DNA of 64,000 nt from Acetobacteraceae bacterium (GTDB lineage Bacteria; Pseudomonadota; Alphaproteobacteria; Acetobacterales; Acetobacteraceae): the NCBI GenBank assembly GCA_027451405.1, contig DAIDJM010000014.1, positions 1 through 64,000 of the forward strand, written 5' to 3'. How positions within the stretch are numbered: position 1 is the first letter of the stretch; the number at the start of each line of letters is the position of its first letter. Positions 36,273 through 47,734 of this stretch are shown in pieces. Both the position numbers and the translations under genes were made by a program. The notes under the pieces were generated by a model. That model ran no database searches and was not told where the DNA came from. It saw only the letters and a list, made by a program, of their open reading frames with translations.

Positions 36273-37717
36273 TAGGCGTTCCGGCGCGAGAGGACCCGCA
36301 GCGGCGTCATGGCCACGATCCGCAGGTCGAACAGCAGCGACCAATGATCGATGTAGTAGAGATCGTGCTCGATCCGGGCGCGCAGATGAGCCGGATCGGT
36401 GGCAGCGCCCCGCCATCCATTGACCTGGGCCCAGCCGGTCATGCCGGGTTTGACCCGCTGGCGCCGGGCATATTCGGCCACCATCGCGAGACCCGCCCGT
36501 TCGCCGACATGGAGGCTGTCAGCGTGGGGCCGGGGGCCCACGAGCGACATGTCGCCGCGTAGCACGTTCCAGAGCTGGGGCAGCTCGTCGAGGCTCGCAC
36601 TGCGCAGGAAGCCGCCGACGCGGGTGAGCCGTGCATCGCGCCGCGCGGTCTGGCGCCGCGCCGACTCCTCGCCCGGCGCATGTTTCATCGTGCGAAACTT
36701 GTAGATGGTGAAGCTGCGTCCGCCCCAGCCGGTGCGGCGCTGCGGGAAGATCACCGGACCCGGCGAATCGAGCCCGATCAGCAGTGCGACCGCGGCCAGG
36801 AGCGGCGCGAACAGGAAGAGCAGCGCGGCCGCGCCGCTGCGGTCCAGCACCCCTTTGAGCAGCAGCTGCCAGCGCTTGCGCGGACGATCGGAGAGGATTG
36901 CCAACGGCACGCCGGAGAGGCTGCGCAATCCGGCCGGCGCATCGGACAAGCCATGCAGATCGGCCGAAAGCGCCACCTGAACCGGCATCGGTTGCAGACA
37001 TTCGAGGATCGGTGCGAGCGCCTCCGGATCTCCGGCGTTGGCCAGCACCACCGTGTCGATCCCACCCGCCTGCGCGAGACCGAGCATCTCCGCGATGGCG
37101 GGGGAGACCGGGTCCGCTTTCGCGCGCGCGAGGCCGCAATCGACCACCCGGATCACGTCGACCTCGGGGCCGAGGCGCGAAGCCAGCGGACCCGCCGTCC
37201 CCGCCATGCCAATCACCGCCACCGTCTCGCGGGCCCGCCCGTCGCGCTGCAGCCGGCGTGCGGCCCACACATAGAGCAGACGACCGGCGAACACCCAGAC
37301 CGCGAAGCCGGCGAACCAGCCTGCGAGCCAGAGCCGCGCCATGTCGGCAAGCGCGCCACTGGCCCAGCCTGCGGCCAGCAGCACCAGTGCGGATGCCGCC
37401 AAACGGCGGGTCAGCATCGCCAGCAGCGGTCCGGTGCGGAGCAGCGCCGGCTCGGTGGCGAGCCGCGCCTCGCGGAGCAGCAGCGCGGCGATCACGCTCG
37501 ACATGACCATTTCGTGCAGCATCGCCGGCGATGGCGAACCGGACGGTCCACCGCAGCAGCCGAAGTGCCGATAAGCGAGTTCCGCCGCATAGCCGATCGC
37601 GAAACCGGCGCAGCCATCCCAGAGCAGGAACAGATCGTTGAGGTAGAGAAGCACGTCGCGCGCACGCCGCGGCACGGGGCGCCGTCTGTCCTGCGCGGAG
37701 CAGGCTGAGGAGTGCAT
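36269..37717 (-). CDS. priming sugar transferase (polyprenyl glycosylphosphotransferase)
   Basis: It moves a hexose-1-phosphate onto undecaprenyl phosphate, starting exopolysaccharide repeat units. It has 482 residues: N-terminal membrane segments (near 20-180), a CoA-binding-like domain, then the bacterial sugar transferase domain with KRWQLLLKGVLDR, PVIFPQRRTGWGGR, FTIYKFRTMKH, SLDELPQLWNVLRGDMSLVGPRP, and KPGMTGWAQVNGWRG, all the usual catalytic and lipid-binding motifs. It is the first gene of the minus-strand polysaccharide operon, its promoter lying in the 143-base gap before prfB. Confidence 0.94.
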   Translation of the reverse strand: MHSSACSAQDRRRPVPRRARDVLLYLNDLFLLWDGCAGFAIGYAAELAYRHFGCCGGPSGSPSPAMLHEMVMSSVIAALLLREARLATEPALLRTGPLLAMLTRRLAASALVLLAAGWASGALADMARLWLAGWFAGFAVWVFAGRLLYVWAARRLQRDGRARETVAVIGMAGTAGPLASRLGPEVDVIRVVDCGLARAKADPVSPAIAEMLGLAQAGGIDTVVLANAGDPEALAPILECLQPMPVQVALSADLHGLSDAPAGLRSLSGVPLAILSDRPRKRWQLLLKGVLDRSGAAALLFLFAPLLAAVALLIGLDSPGPVIFPQRRTGWGGRSFTIYKFRTMKHAPGEESARRQTARRDARLTRVGGFLRSASLDELPQLWNVLRGDMSLVGPRPHADSLHVGERAGLAMVAEYARRQRVKPGMTGWAQVNGWRGAATDPAHLRARIEHDLYYIDHWSLLFDLRIVAMTPLRVLSRRNAY

Positions 37718-37860
37718 GTCGCCGACGTTTCAGCCAGGCAAACACTGCCAAGGCGATCCGAAATCTACAAAGAGGGCGCGAGAGAAGCAACCGTAAGTTG
37801 GTATGGCCGATGCGAAAAAGGGCTACGGCCGCAAGGCCCGCAACCGGCGGTTCCGATGAC

Positions 37861-38977
37861 TCAGGCTTCGACGCGGGTGGCTCCGACCCGTGCCGCGAGA
37901 GAGGCGGCCATGAACGCGTCGAGATCGCCGTCGAGCACCGCGGCAGGGTTGCCGGTCTCGACGCCGGTGCGGAGATCCTTCACGAGTTGATACGGTGCCA
38001 GCACGTAGCTGCGGATCTGGTGACCCCAGCCGATATCGCTCTTGTTCGCCTCGACAGTGGCGGCGGCGGCCTCGCGCTTCTGGAGTTCGGCCTCGTAGAG
38101 CTTGGCGCGCAGCATCTGCATCGCTGTCGCGCGGTTACGGTGCTGGCTGCGGTCGGTCTGGCACGCGACCACGATGCCGGTGGGCACATGGGTGATGCGG
38201 ATCGCGCTCTCGGTCTTGTTCACGTGCTGGCCGCCGGCGCCGGAGGCGCGGAACGTGTCGACCTTGAGGTCGCTTTCGCGCACCTCGATCTCGATATCAT
38301 CGTTGACGACCGGATAGACCCAGACGCTCGCGAAACTGGTCTGACGGCGCGCGTTGGCGTCGAACGGGCTGATCCGCACCAGCCGGTGCACGCCCGACTC
38401 GGTCTTGAGCCAGCCATAGGCGGACGGGCCGCTGATCTGCAGCGTTGCGGATTTGATGCCGGCCTGCTCGCCCTCGCTCGTCTCCAGAATTTCCACCTTG
38501 TAGCCGTGTTGCTCGGCCCATCGGCTGTACATGCGCTCGAGCATTTCGGCCCAATCCTGGGCCTCTGTGCCGCCCGCGCCAGCGTTGATTTCGAGATAGG
38601 CGTCGCGCCCGTCCGCCTCGCCCGACAGCAGGCTCTCGATCTCGCGGCGCTTGGCGTCCGCGGCGATGTCGCGAAGCGCGATGGTCAGCTCGGCGGCCGC
38701 GCCGACATCGCCCTCCGTCTCCGCCATGGCGATCAATTCGAGCGTGTCGGCGAAATCGGACTCGAGTTTGAGCAGCCCCTCGGTCTGGTTGGCGAGACGG
38801 TTGCGCTCACGCATGATGGCCTGCGCGGCTTCGGCATCGTCCCAGAGGCTCGGGTCCTCGACGCGAGCATTCAGCTCCGCGAGGCGGGCGGTTGCGGCAT
38901 CCCAGTCAAAGATGCCTCCTCAGCAGTGCGACCGACTGCTTGATCTGTTCGCCGAGTGCGTCCGATTCCGCCGACAT
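37861..38977 (-). CDS. prfB: peptide chain release factor 2, with programmed +1 frameshift
   Basis: Release factor 2 ends translation at UGA and UAA. The coding sequence starts at ATG 38977, runs 23 codons to an in-frame TGA at 38906-38908, and continues after a +1 shift from GAC at 38907 to the stop at 37861 (about 371 residues, normal length). Residues upstream and downstream join as SVALLRRHL + DWDAATARL, as in other alphaproteobacteria. The catalytic GGQ is in [10 protein letters not shown] and the UGA-recognising SPF tripeptide in [11 protein letters not shown]. It lies 31 bases after mrcA on the same strand. Confidence 0.94.
38905..38920 (-). promoter_or_regulatory. RF2 programmed frameshift site
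   Basis: On the minus strand the sequence is AGGAGG, CAT, CTT, TGA, C. This is the classic autoregulatory site: a Shine-Dalgarno-like AGGAGG three bases before CTT, and TGA followed by C. When RF2 is scarce the ribosome pauses at TGA and slips one base to read GAC. The E. coli site differs only in the spacer and one SD base. Confidence 0.93.
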
Positions 38978-39007
38978 GGGCCCGATGTGATCCTGCGAGG
39001 GGCCGGG

Positions 39008-41590
39008 TCAATACAGCCCGCCCACCCCGCTGTCCACGCCGGTCCCGGGAGGCGGCGGGGGTTGCGCGCCGGGGACCGCCGGCTGGGTCCCGCCGTTCGG
39101 ATCACCCGAGGCCGCATCGAGCATCTGTACCGACGGGCCGGCCGCGTCGCTGTTCTCGGCGGAGGGGCCGATACCGGCTGCACCGGGAATCTGGCCCGGC
39201 TTGAAGGCATCCACGCAATCGTGGGCGCCACAGGGCCAGCTCGCGATCGTCACCCCCTCGGGCGGGCGGAACTGCAGTACCGGGCTGTCCCCGAGAGCCG
39301 ATTTGACGAAATCGTGCCAGATCGGGCCAGCGACCGCGGCGCCGGTCTGCTTGTCGCCCAGCGTCTGCGGCTGATCGAAACCGACCCACACCACGACCAC
39401 GAGATCGGGCGTGAAGCCGGCGAACCAGGCGTCGTTGTAATCCTGGCTGGTGCCGGTCTTGCCGGCGATCGGCCGGTCGAGACCGGCCACCACGGGGACG
39501 CCGGTGCCGTGCTCGACGACGCCGCGCATCATCATGAGCACCTGAAACGCGCTGGCCGGGTCGGCCACCTGCTCGCGCGGGTCCATCAGCGTCGGCGGAT
39601 GCTGCGGGTCGGACGGCCCGAACACCAGCCCCTGGGGCCGCCAAACCACGTGGCCATCGCGGTCCTGCACGCTGTCGATCAGCGAGGGAACCACGACCCG
39701 GCCACCATCCTCGATCGACGAGTAGGCGCCGGCCTCGCGCAGCACGGTCGTTTCCACGGCGCCGAGCGAGGCCGGCAGCACGCGAGGCATCGAATCGTAG
39801 AGATGATAGGCGATCGCGGTCTTGGCGACCGCATCCATGCCGATATGCGCGGCGACGCGGACCGTGACCAGGTTCAGCGACTGCTCGAGCGCCACATGGA
39901 GCGGCGTGGGGCCGCCGGTGTTCAACTCGTAATTGTTCGGGTGCCAGTTGCCGAGCGAGAAAGGCTCGTCGAGGAAACGCGCGCTCGGCGAGATCCCCTT
40001 CTCCATGGCGGCCAGATAGACGAAAGGCTTGAAGGAACTGCCGGGCTGGCGCAGCGCTTGGGTCGCGCGGTTGAATTGGCTGGCATTGCCGCTCCAGCCA
40101 CCCGACATGGCGAGCACCCGGCCGGTATGCGGGTCCATCGCCACGAGCGCGCCTTCGACTTTCGGAATCTGTCGCAGAATCGGATGGTCAGGCGCCGCGT
40201 CACGCTCTTCGATCATCACGAGATCGCCCGGGCGCATCACATCGCTCATGCGGCGCGGGGCGGCGCCGATATCGCCGTCGGGCGAGACATGCCGGGCCCA
40301 GCCGAGATCGCCAAGGCGGATCGTGCCCATGCGGGCCTCGCCGCCGGGCGCCGGATCGAACCAGCCCAGCTTCGCGGCAGCCGCGGTTTCCTGCAGCACG
40401 AGCGCGAGGCGCCAGCCGGGCAGCATGCCAGGCGGGGCGGATTCCTTGGCGAGCACGTCCTGCCAGTCGTCGGTCGGTGCAACGGGGGCATCGACATGGC
40501 GGATCGGGCCGCGCCAGCCGCCATGGGAATGATCGTAGGCGAGCAGGCCGGCCTGGAGCGCCGCATCGGCGCGGGCCTGGAGCGCCGGATCGAAGCTCGT
40601 ATGCACGATGAGCCCGCCCTCGGTGGTCTGGTCGGGGCCGAAACGCTCAAGCAAGCGGCGCTTGACCTCGGCCATGAACCAATCGCTGCCGGGGACCGCA
40701 TCGGGGCGCCTGTAGGCCGATGGCAGCAGAGGCTCGGCCTGCGCGGCGGTTGCTTCGGCCTCGGTGATGGCGTGGGTATCGACCATGCGGCCGATCACCC
40801 AGTCGCGGCGGTCACGGGCCGCCTGGGGGAAGTGGAACGGGTTGTACTTGGTGGGTGATTTCGGCAGCGCGGCGAGCATCGCCGCCTCGGCGATGTCGAG
40901 CTGGTCGAGAGGCTTGTTGAAGTAGGTCTGCGCCGCGGCGGCGACGCCGTAGCTGCCCTGACCGAGATAGATCTGGTTCAGGTAGAGTTCGAGGATGCGG
41001 TCCTTGCTGAGCGTGCGGTCGAGCCGCAGCGCCAGGAGCGCCTCACGGACTTTGCGTCGGAAGGTCGGCTCGTTGGAGCCGAGCAACATGTTCCGGGCGA
41101 CCTGTTGGGTGATGGTGGAGGCGCCCTCGGGCCGGCGGCCAGAGCGGATGCGGTGCAGGTCGGCATAGGCGGCGCGCAGGATGGCCAGCGGATCGATGCC
41201 GCGATGCGAGTAGAAATTTTCGTCCTCGGCGGCAATGAAGGCTTGCCTGACGCGGTCGGGGATCGCGGTGAGCGGCACGAAAATCCGGCGCTCCGTGGCC
41301 AGTTCGGCCATCAGCCGATCGTCGCCGGCATAGACCCGGCTCATCACGGGCGGCTGGTAGGTGCGCAACCCGTCGAGCGAGGGGAGATCGGCCGCGTAGT
41401 GCTGATAGGCCGTGTAGCCGACCAGTCCGGCGACGCCGAGGCCTATCATGAACACGATAAAGGCGAAGGTGGAGACGCCGCGGACGAAGGCGAGCAGCCG
41501 GCTTTCGCGCCGGATTTTGCGCGGGCGGGCAGGGCGTTCGGGCTCGGCAGGCCGAGGGGCCAGGCGCTCGCTGGGGTCTGGGGCGTCCAT
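39008..41590 (-). CDS. mrcA: penicillin-binding protein 1A (bifunctional)
   Basis: A class A PBP that polymerises and cross-links peptidoglycan in the periplasm. It has 860 residues with a membrane anchor (about 37-60). The transglycosylase domain has EDENFYSHRG with catalytic E122 and the RRPEGASTITQQ block. The transpeptidase motifs are S518 in PGSSFKP, the SLN motif in EQSLNLVTVR, and KTGTSQDYND. The C-terminal tail is Pro-rich. It is the middle of amiC-mrcA-prfB, a conserved alphaproteobacterial order. Confidence 0.95.
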   Translation of the reverse strand: MDAPDPSERLAPRPAEPERPARPRKIRRESRLLAFVRGVSTFAFIVFMIGLGVAGLVGYTAYQHYAADLPSLDGLRTYQPPVMSRVYAGDDRLMAELATERRIFVPLTAIPDRVRQAFIAAEDENFYSHRGIDPLAILRAAYADLHRIRSGRRPEGASTITQQVARNMLLGSNEPTFRRKVREALLALRLDRTLSKDRILELYLNQIYLGQGSYGVAAAAQTYFNKPLDQLDIAEAAMLAALPKSPTKYNPFHFPQAARDRRDWVIGRMVDTHAITEAEATAAQAEPLLPSAYRRPDAVPGSDWFMAEVKRRLLERFGPDQTTEGGLIVHTSFDPALQARADAALQAGLLAYDHSHGGWRGPIRHVDAPVAPTDDWQDVLAKESAPPGMLPGWRLALVLQETAAAAKLGWFDPAPGGEARMGTIRLGDLGWARHVSPDGDIGAAPRRMSDVMRPGDLVMIEERDAAPDHPILRQIPKVEGALVAMDPHTGRVLAMSGGWSGNASQFNRATQALRQPGSSFKPFVYLAAMEKGISPSARFLDEPFSLGNWHPNNYELNTGGPTPLHVALEQSLNLVTVRVAAHIGMDAVAKTAIAYHLYDSMPRVLPASLGAVETTVLREAGAYSSIEDGGRVVVPSLIDSVQDRDGHVVWRPQGLVFGPSDPQHPPTLMDPREQVADPASAFQVLMMMRGVVEHGTGVPVVAGLDRPIAGKTGTSQDYNDAWFAGFTPDLVVVVWVGFDQPQTLGDKQTGAAVAGPIWHDFVKSALGDSPVLQFRPPEGVTIASWPCGAHDCVDAFKPGQIPGAAGIGPSAENSDAAGPSVQMLDAASGDPNGGTQPAVPGAQPPPPPGTGVDSGVGGLY

Positions 41591-41674
41591 TCCGCAATCC
41601 CGGTTCTATAAACGCCGGCTGGTCCGGCTCGTTCCGCCCTCTTGGCGATCGGCTAGGCCCGATGGCTCTAGGCT

Positions 41675-42472
41675 TCAGGCCTGCGTGAGATGAGGCGCTC
41701 GCGCGAAATACTCATCCACGGCACGCCTTACCGCGACGGCGACCGTTGCGTGAAGCCCTGGGCGGCGCAACTCAGCCTCGTCGCGCGGATTGGACATAAA
41801 GCCCATCTCGATCAGCACGCTCGGGATCGCCGGCGCCTTCAGCACGGCGAAGCCGGCATGGCGGGCCGGGTTGTCCAGCATGGGCAGCGAGGCGGCAAGC
41901 GAGGCAACCACGTGTTTCTGCAAGCGCGCCGACCCGAGCCTCGTCTCGTGCCGCACCAGGCTCGCCAGGATCGCCGCCACTTCCGGGGCGGCGGCTGGGA
42001 TGCCGCCATAGCGATCGGCGCTGTTTTCGCGGGCGGCGAGTGCTGCGGTCTGCGCATCCGACGCGGCGCCCAGCGTATAGACGCTGGCGCCGCGGATGGC
42101 GGGATTGTGGATCGCATCGGCATGCAGCGAGAGGAACAGGCTCGCGCCGGCAGCTTCGGCAATCGCGACCCGCTCGTCGAGCGGGATGAACATGTCCGTG
42201 CTGCGGGTGAGCGAGACCCGATACCGGCCACCTGCCTGCAAGTGGGCCGCGACCGCGCCGGCGGCCGCGATCGAAACTTGTTTTTCATAGAGACCGGTGA
42301 CGCCGATGGCGCCGGGATCTTTGCCGCCATGACCGGGGTCGAGCACCACGAGCGGCGGGGTCGAGGCCGGGCGGCGCGGCAGCCGGCCGCGCGCGATGGC
42401 CGGCAAGGCGAGCGCACTGCCGAGGCCGCCTGCGAGCAAAGTGCGGCGGGTGAGCGGTGAATCGACGTCCAT
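41675..42472 (-). CDS. amiC: N-acetylmuramoyl-L-alanine amidase (AmiC type)
   Basis: A zinc amidase that cuts the peptide off glycan strands, needed for cell separation. The 265-residue product has a Tat-type signal (TRRTLLAGG, residues 8-16, then a hydrophobic stretch). Zinc ligands are H48 in LDPGHGGKD and E63, with further ligand His in SLHADAIHN, and catalytic Glu in LIEMGFMSN. A longer frame to 42682 lacks family similarity. It is divergent from rne with a 350-base gap. Confidence 0.92.
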   Translation of the reverse strand: MDVDSPLTRRTLLAGGLGSALALPAIARGRLPRRPASTPPLVVLDPGHGGKDPGAIGVTGLYEKQVSIAAAGAVAAHLQAGGRYRVSLTRSTDMFIPLDERVAIAEAAGASLFLSLHADAIHNPAIRGASVYTLGAASDAQTAALAARENSADRYGGIPAAAPEVAAILASLVRHETRLGSARLQKHVVASLAASLPMLDNPARHAGFAVLKAPAIPSVLIEMGFMSNPRDEAELRRPGLHATVAVAVRRAVDEYFARAPHLTQA

Positions 42473-42822
42473 GGGGGGAAAGCTACCATGCCTTATCCGG
42501 AATGGGCGCTTGAGGCTTGATGAAGGCCGGTTCATCTGCCGGACCTTGCGGTTCGGCGCGCTTTGCGCCATGTCAAGTCGCGCGGCGTCATCGCCGCGCC
42601 GGGCACGCGTGGCGTGTCCCCTATCGCCGGCCATGAGCCGGCCCCTTCGCGAAGGCCGAATGGCAGAGACAAACCGCGCCACCCCCTCGATGAGCCGGAC
42701 TGTATGGTCCGCTCCTGGTGTCGCCGTGCCTGCCTGGCCGTTTTTTTCACCCTATTCTGCCGGAAAGTGCGCGCCCCAATCGGGCCGGCGCGCCCTGACT
42801 GGCGGCTGGAGTTCCACGCCTG
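42473..42822 (+). promoter_or_regulatory. long intergenic region: amiC promoter and rne 5' leader
   Basis: No supportable gene is seen. The plus strand holds several compact palindromes (GCCGGC...GCCGGC near 42627-42645, CCTTCGCGAAGG near 42643-42655) and a T-run (TTTTTTT near 42741). RNase E leaders in other bacteria fold and feed back on rne mRNA stability; that role is only inferred here. An 86-codon frame ending at the rne start was considered and rejected. Confidence 0.45.
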
Positions 42823-45471
<2,649 letters not shown>

Positions 45472-45485
45472 GCCGCAAGGGGGCG

Positions 45486-45507
45486 GGGCAGGCGGAGCCG
45501 CCTGCCC
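45486..45507. terminator. convergent terminator hairpin between rne and ilvE
   Basis: GGGCAGGCGG (45486-45495) pairs with CCGCCTGCCC (45498-45507) around AG. It lies 14 bases after the rne stop and 9 bases from the ilvE stop. There is no T-tract, so any termination may be Rho-assisted. Confidence 0.6.
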
Positions 45508-45516
45508 TGCCCTATC

Positions 45517-46416
45517 TCATGCGGCCAGCCGGGACTCCACGTCGGAAGGCGTCATCCGCACCAGCGCCTCGTAATCGTGCAGGAGGGTCTCGGTCAGCCG
45601 TCCCGGCGTGAAATGCAGCTCGCCGATCTGGCGCACCGGGGTGACCTCGGCTGCGGTTCCGGCCAGGAATACCTCCTGAGTGCGGCGCAGCTCTTCCGGC
45701 TTGATAATCCGTTCGACCACCTGAATCTGCCGCCGCCGCGCGAGCGCCATGACCGTGCGCCGGGTGATCCCGTCGAGGAAGCAGTCGGGCGTCGGCGTGT
45801 GCAGGGCGCCGTCGATCGCGAGAAACACGTTCGCACCCGTCGCCTCGGCGAGATCGCCCCGCCAGCTCAGCATCATGGCGTCGGCGAAGCCCTCGGCCTC
45901 GGCTTTATGCTTGCTGAGCGTGCCGATCATGTAGTTGCCGGTCGCCTTGGAGGCGGTGGGCGAGGTCGCCGGATCGGGGCGGCGCCACTCGGCCCAGCCG
46001 AGCGCGATGCCGGCCATACGATTTTCGAAATAGGCCGGCCACTGCCAGACCGCGATCGCGAGATGGATTTTCGTGCGCTGGGCCGAGACCGCCAGCATCT
46101 CGCTGCCGCGCCAGGCGATCGGCCGGACATAGGCATCGGCAAGGCCGCTCGCCGCCAGCGTGTCGAGACAAGCGCGATCGATCTGCTCGGCGGTCCAGGG
46201 AATCTCGAATCCGAGCAGGCGGCCCGAGTTGATCAGCCGGTTGGTGTGCTCGCGCAGCCGGAAGATATGGCCGCCATAGGCTCGCTCGCCCTCGAAAACG
46301 CCGCTCGCGTAATGAAGTCCATGCGTGAGCACGTGGAGCTTGGCGTCGCGCCAGGGCACCAGCTGGCCATCGTACCAGATGAAGCCGTCGCGATCGTCGA
46401 AGGGGGGGGTGGCCAT
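45517..46416 (-). CDS. ilvE: branched-chain amino acid aminotransferase
   Basis: A PLP enzyme making the last step of leucine, isoleucine and valine synthesis. It has 299 residues and the class IV fold: WYDGQLVPWRDAKLHVLTH-type N-terminus, GVFEGERAY, the PLP lysine in SKATGNYMIGTLSKHKA, and EATGANVFLAIDGALHTP. The late FLAGTAAEVTPV contacts the cofactor phosphate. It is divergent from a MarR gene with 95 bases between, and complements the leucine genes further right. Confidence 0.95.
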   Translation of the reverse strand: MATPPFDDRDGFIWYDGQLVPWRDAKLHVLTHGLHYASGVFEGERAYGGHIFRLREHTNRLINSGRLLGFEIPWTAEQIDRACLDTLAASGLADAYVRPIAWRGSEMLAVSAQRTKIHLAIAVWQWPAYFENRMAGIALGWAEWRRPDPATSPTASKATGNYMIGTLSKHKAEAEGFADAMMLSWRGDLAEATGANVFLAIDGALHTPTPDCFLDGITRRTVMALARRRQIQVVERIIKPEELRRTQEVFLAGTAAEVTPVRQIGELHFTPGRLTETLLHDYEALVRMTPSDVESRLAA

Positions 46417-46511
46417 GCGCGATCCTGCGAAACAAAATTGCTCACTTGAATGAAACGCATCGGCGCCCGAAAGATAAGGCAGAAGCTTTGTCCTATCGGG
46501 TCCGGTGAGCC

Positions 46512-47030
46512 ATGTCCGATGCGAAACCCTCCGCGGGCCAGAGCCTGCTGTTCCTGCGCGAGGCGCAATTGCGGGAGGCGCAGGACATGCTGTTCCTGGC
46601 CTGGCGGGATTTCTCGGCGAGCGTCGATCCGCTGCTGGCGGAACGGGGGCTGGGGCGAGCGCATCACCGGGCGCTGCACTTCATCGGCCGCCATCCCGGG
46701 CTGACCGTCACCGACCTGCTATCGATCCTGTGCGTGACGAAGCAGAGCCTGGCACGCGTCTTGTCGGCGCTGATCGAGAAGGGGCTGGTGTCGCAGACCG
46801 CCGGGCGGCGCGACCGCCGGCAGCGGCTGCTGGCACTCACCGAGACGGGTGCCGCGCTCGAGCGGGCGCTGTTCGAGCGGCAGCGGGAGCGGCTGCTGGG
46901 CGCCTACCGGGACGCCGGCGGACCGGCGGTGGACGGATTCCGGCGCGTGCTGCGGGGGATCATGGGACCTGGGGCGCGGCATATGCTGGATGCGCAGGAG
47001 AACGCGCAGAAGGCCCGTCGGGTCGGGTAG
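46512..47030 (+). CDS. MarR-family transcriptional regulator (PetP-like)
   Basis: A 172-residue winged-helix regulator. The recognition helix region is TVTDLLSILCVTKQSLARVL and the wing is TAGRRDRRQRLLALTETG, both MarR-type. It starts a three-gene set with a response regulator 9 bases on and a kinase after that; the same order next to ilvE is known as petP-petR in Rhodobacter. It may sense a small ligand and repress its own operon or ilvE. A region with CCCGA and TCGGG halves (46470-46500) could be its operator. Confidence 0.88.
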   Translation: MSDAKPSAGQSLLFLREAQLREAQDMLFLAWRDFSASVDPLLAERGLGRAHHRALHFIGRHPGLTVTDLLSILCVTKQSLARVLSALIEKGLVSQTAGRRDRRQRLLALTETGAALERALFERQRERLLGAYRDAGGPAVDGFRRVLRGIMGPGARHMLDAQENAQKARRVG

Positions 47031-47039
47031 GGAGGCGGC

Positions 47040-47729
47040 ATGGCGGATGAGGCGCACATCCTCGTCGTGGATGACGATCAGCGGCTGCGTTCGCTGCTCT
47101 CGCGCTATCTCGGCGAGAACGGGTTCCGGGTCAGCACTGCGAGCGATGCCGAGGAGGCACGCGACAAGATGCGCTTCCTGCAGCCGGATGCGCTGGTGCT
47201 CGACGTGATGATGCCGGGCGAGAGCGGCCTTTCGCTCACCGCCTCGCTGCGCGCGGCCGATGCAAGCGTGCCGATTCTGCTGCTGACGGCGCGCGGCGCA
47301 CCGGAGGACCGGATCGAGGGTTTCGAGTCCGGAGCCGACGATTATCTCGGCAAGCCGTTCGAGCCGCGCGAGCTTGTGCTGCGGCTGCGGGCGATGCTGC
47401 GGCGAACGGCACCGGCCGCCGATCCGCCGGGTCCGGTCCGGCTTGGGCGGCTGGAATTCGACACCGCGCGGGCGGAATTGATCGGACCGGATGGGCCCGT
47501 GCATCTCACCGGCGGCGAATCCGCGCTGCTCGCAGCGCTCGCGGCGCGGCCGGGCGAGGTGTTCTCGCGTGAGGAAATCGCAGCGGCGCTCGAAATGGAC
47601 GATTCGGGCGAGCGGGCGATCGACGTACAGGTGACCCGGCTGCGGCGCAAGATCGAGGCCGATCCGCGGGAGCCGCGCTTCCTGCACACGGTGCGCGGGC
47701 GCGGCTATGTGCTGAAGCCGGGGATCTGA
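47040..47729 (+). CDS. OmpR-family response regulator (PetR-like)
   Basis: A 229-residue two-component regulator. The receiver domain has VVDDD, phospho-acceptor D55 in LVLDVMMPGESG, T in LLLTA, and K in GKPFEP. The C-terminal winged helix (residues ~130-229) has GRLEFDTARAEL and DVQVTRLRRKIEADPREPRFLHTVRGRGY, OmpR/PhoB type. It pairs with the downstream kinase. By analogy with petR it could influence bc1 complex genes, but the only bc1 gene in the window is 15 kb away. Confidence 0.93.
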   Translation: MADEAHILVVDDDQRLRSLLSRYLGENGFRVSTASDAEEARDKMRFLQPDALVLDVMMPGESGLSLTASLRAADASVPILLLTARGAPEDRIEGFESGADDYLGKPFEPRELVLRLRAMLRRTAPAADPPGPVRLGRLEFDTARAELIGPDGPVHLTGGESALLAALAARPGEVFSREEIAAALEMDDSGERAIDVQVTRLRRKIEADPREPRFLHTVRGRGYVLKPGI

Positions 47730-47734
47730 CGCCG

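Noticed and set aside
38651-40858. 735-codon plus-strand frame opposite prfB and mrcA
   Set aside because: It crosses two genes and their intergenic gap and has no recognisable domain.
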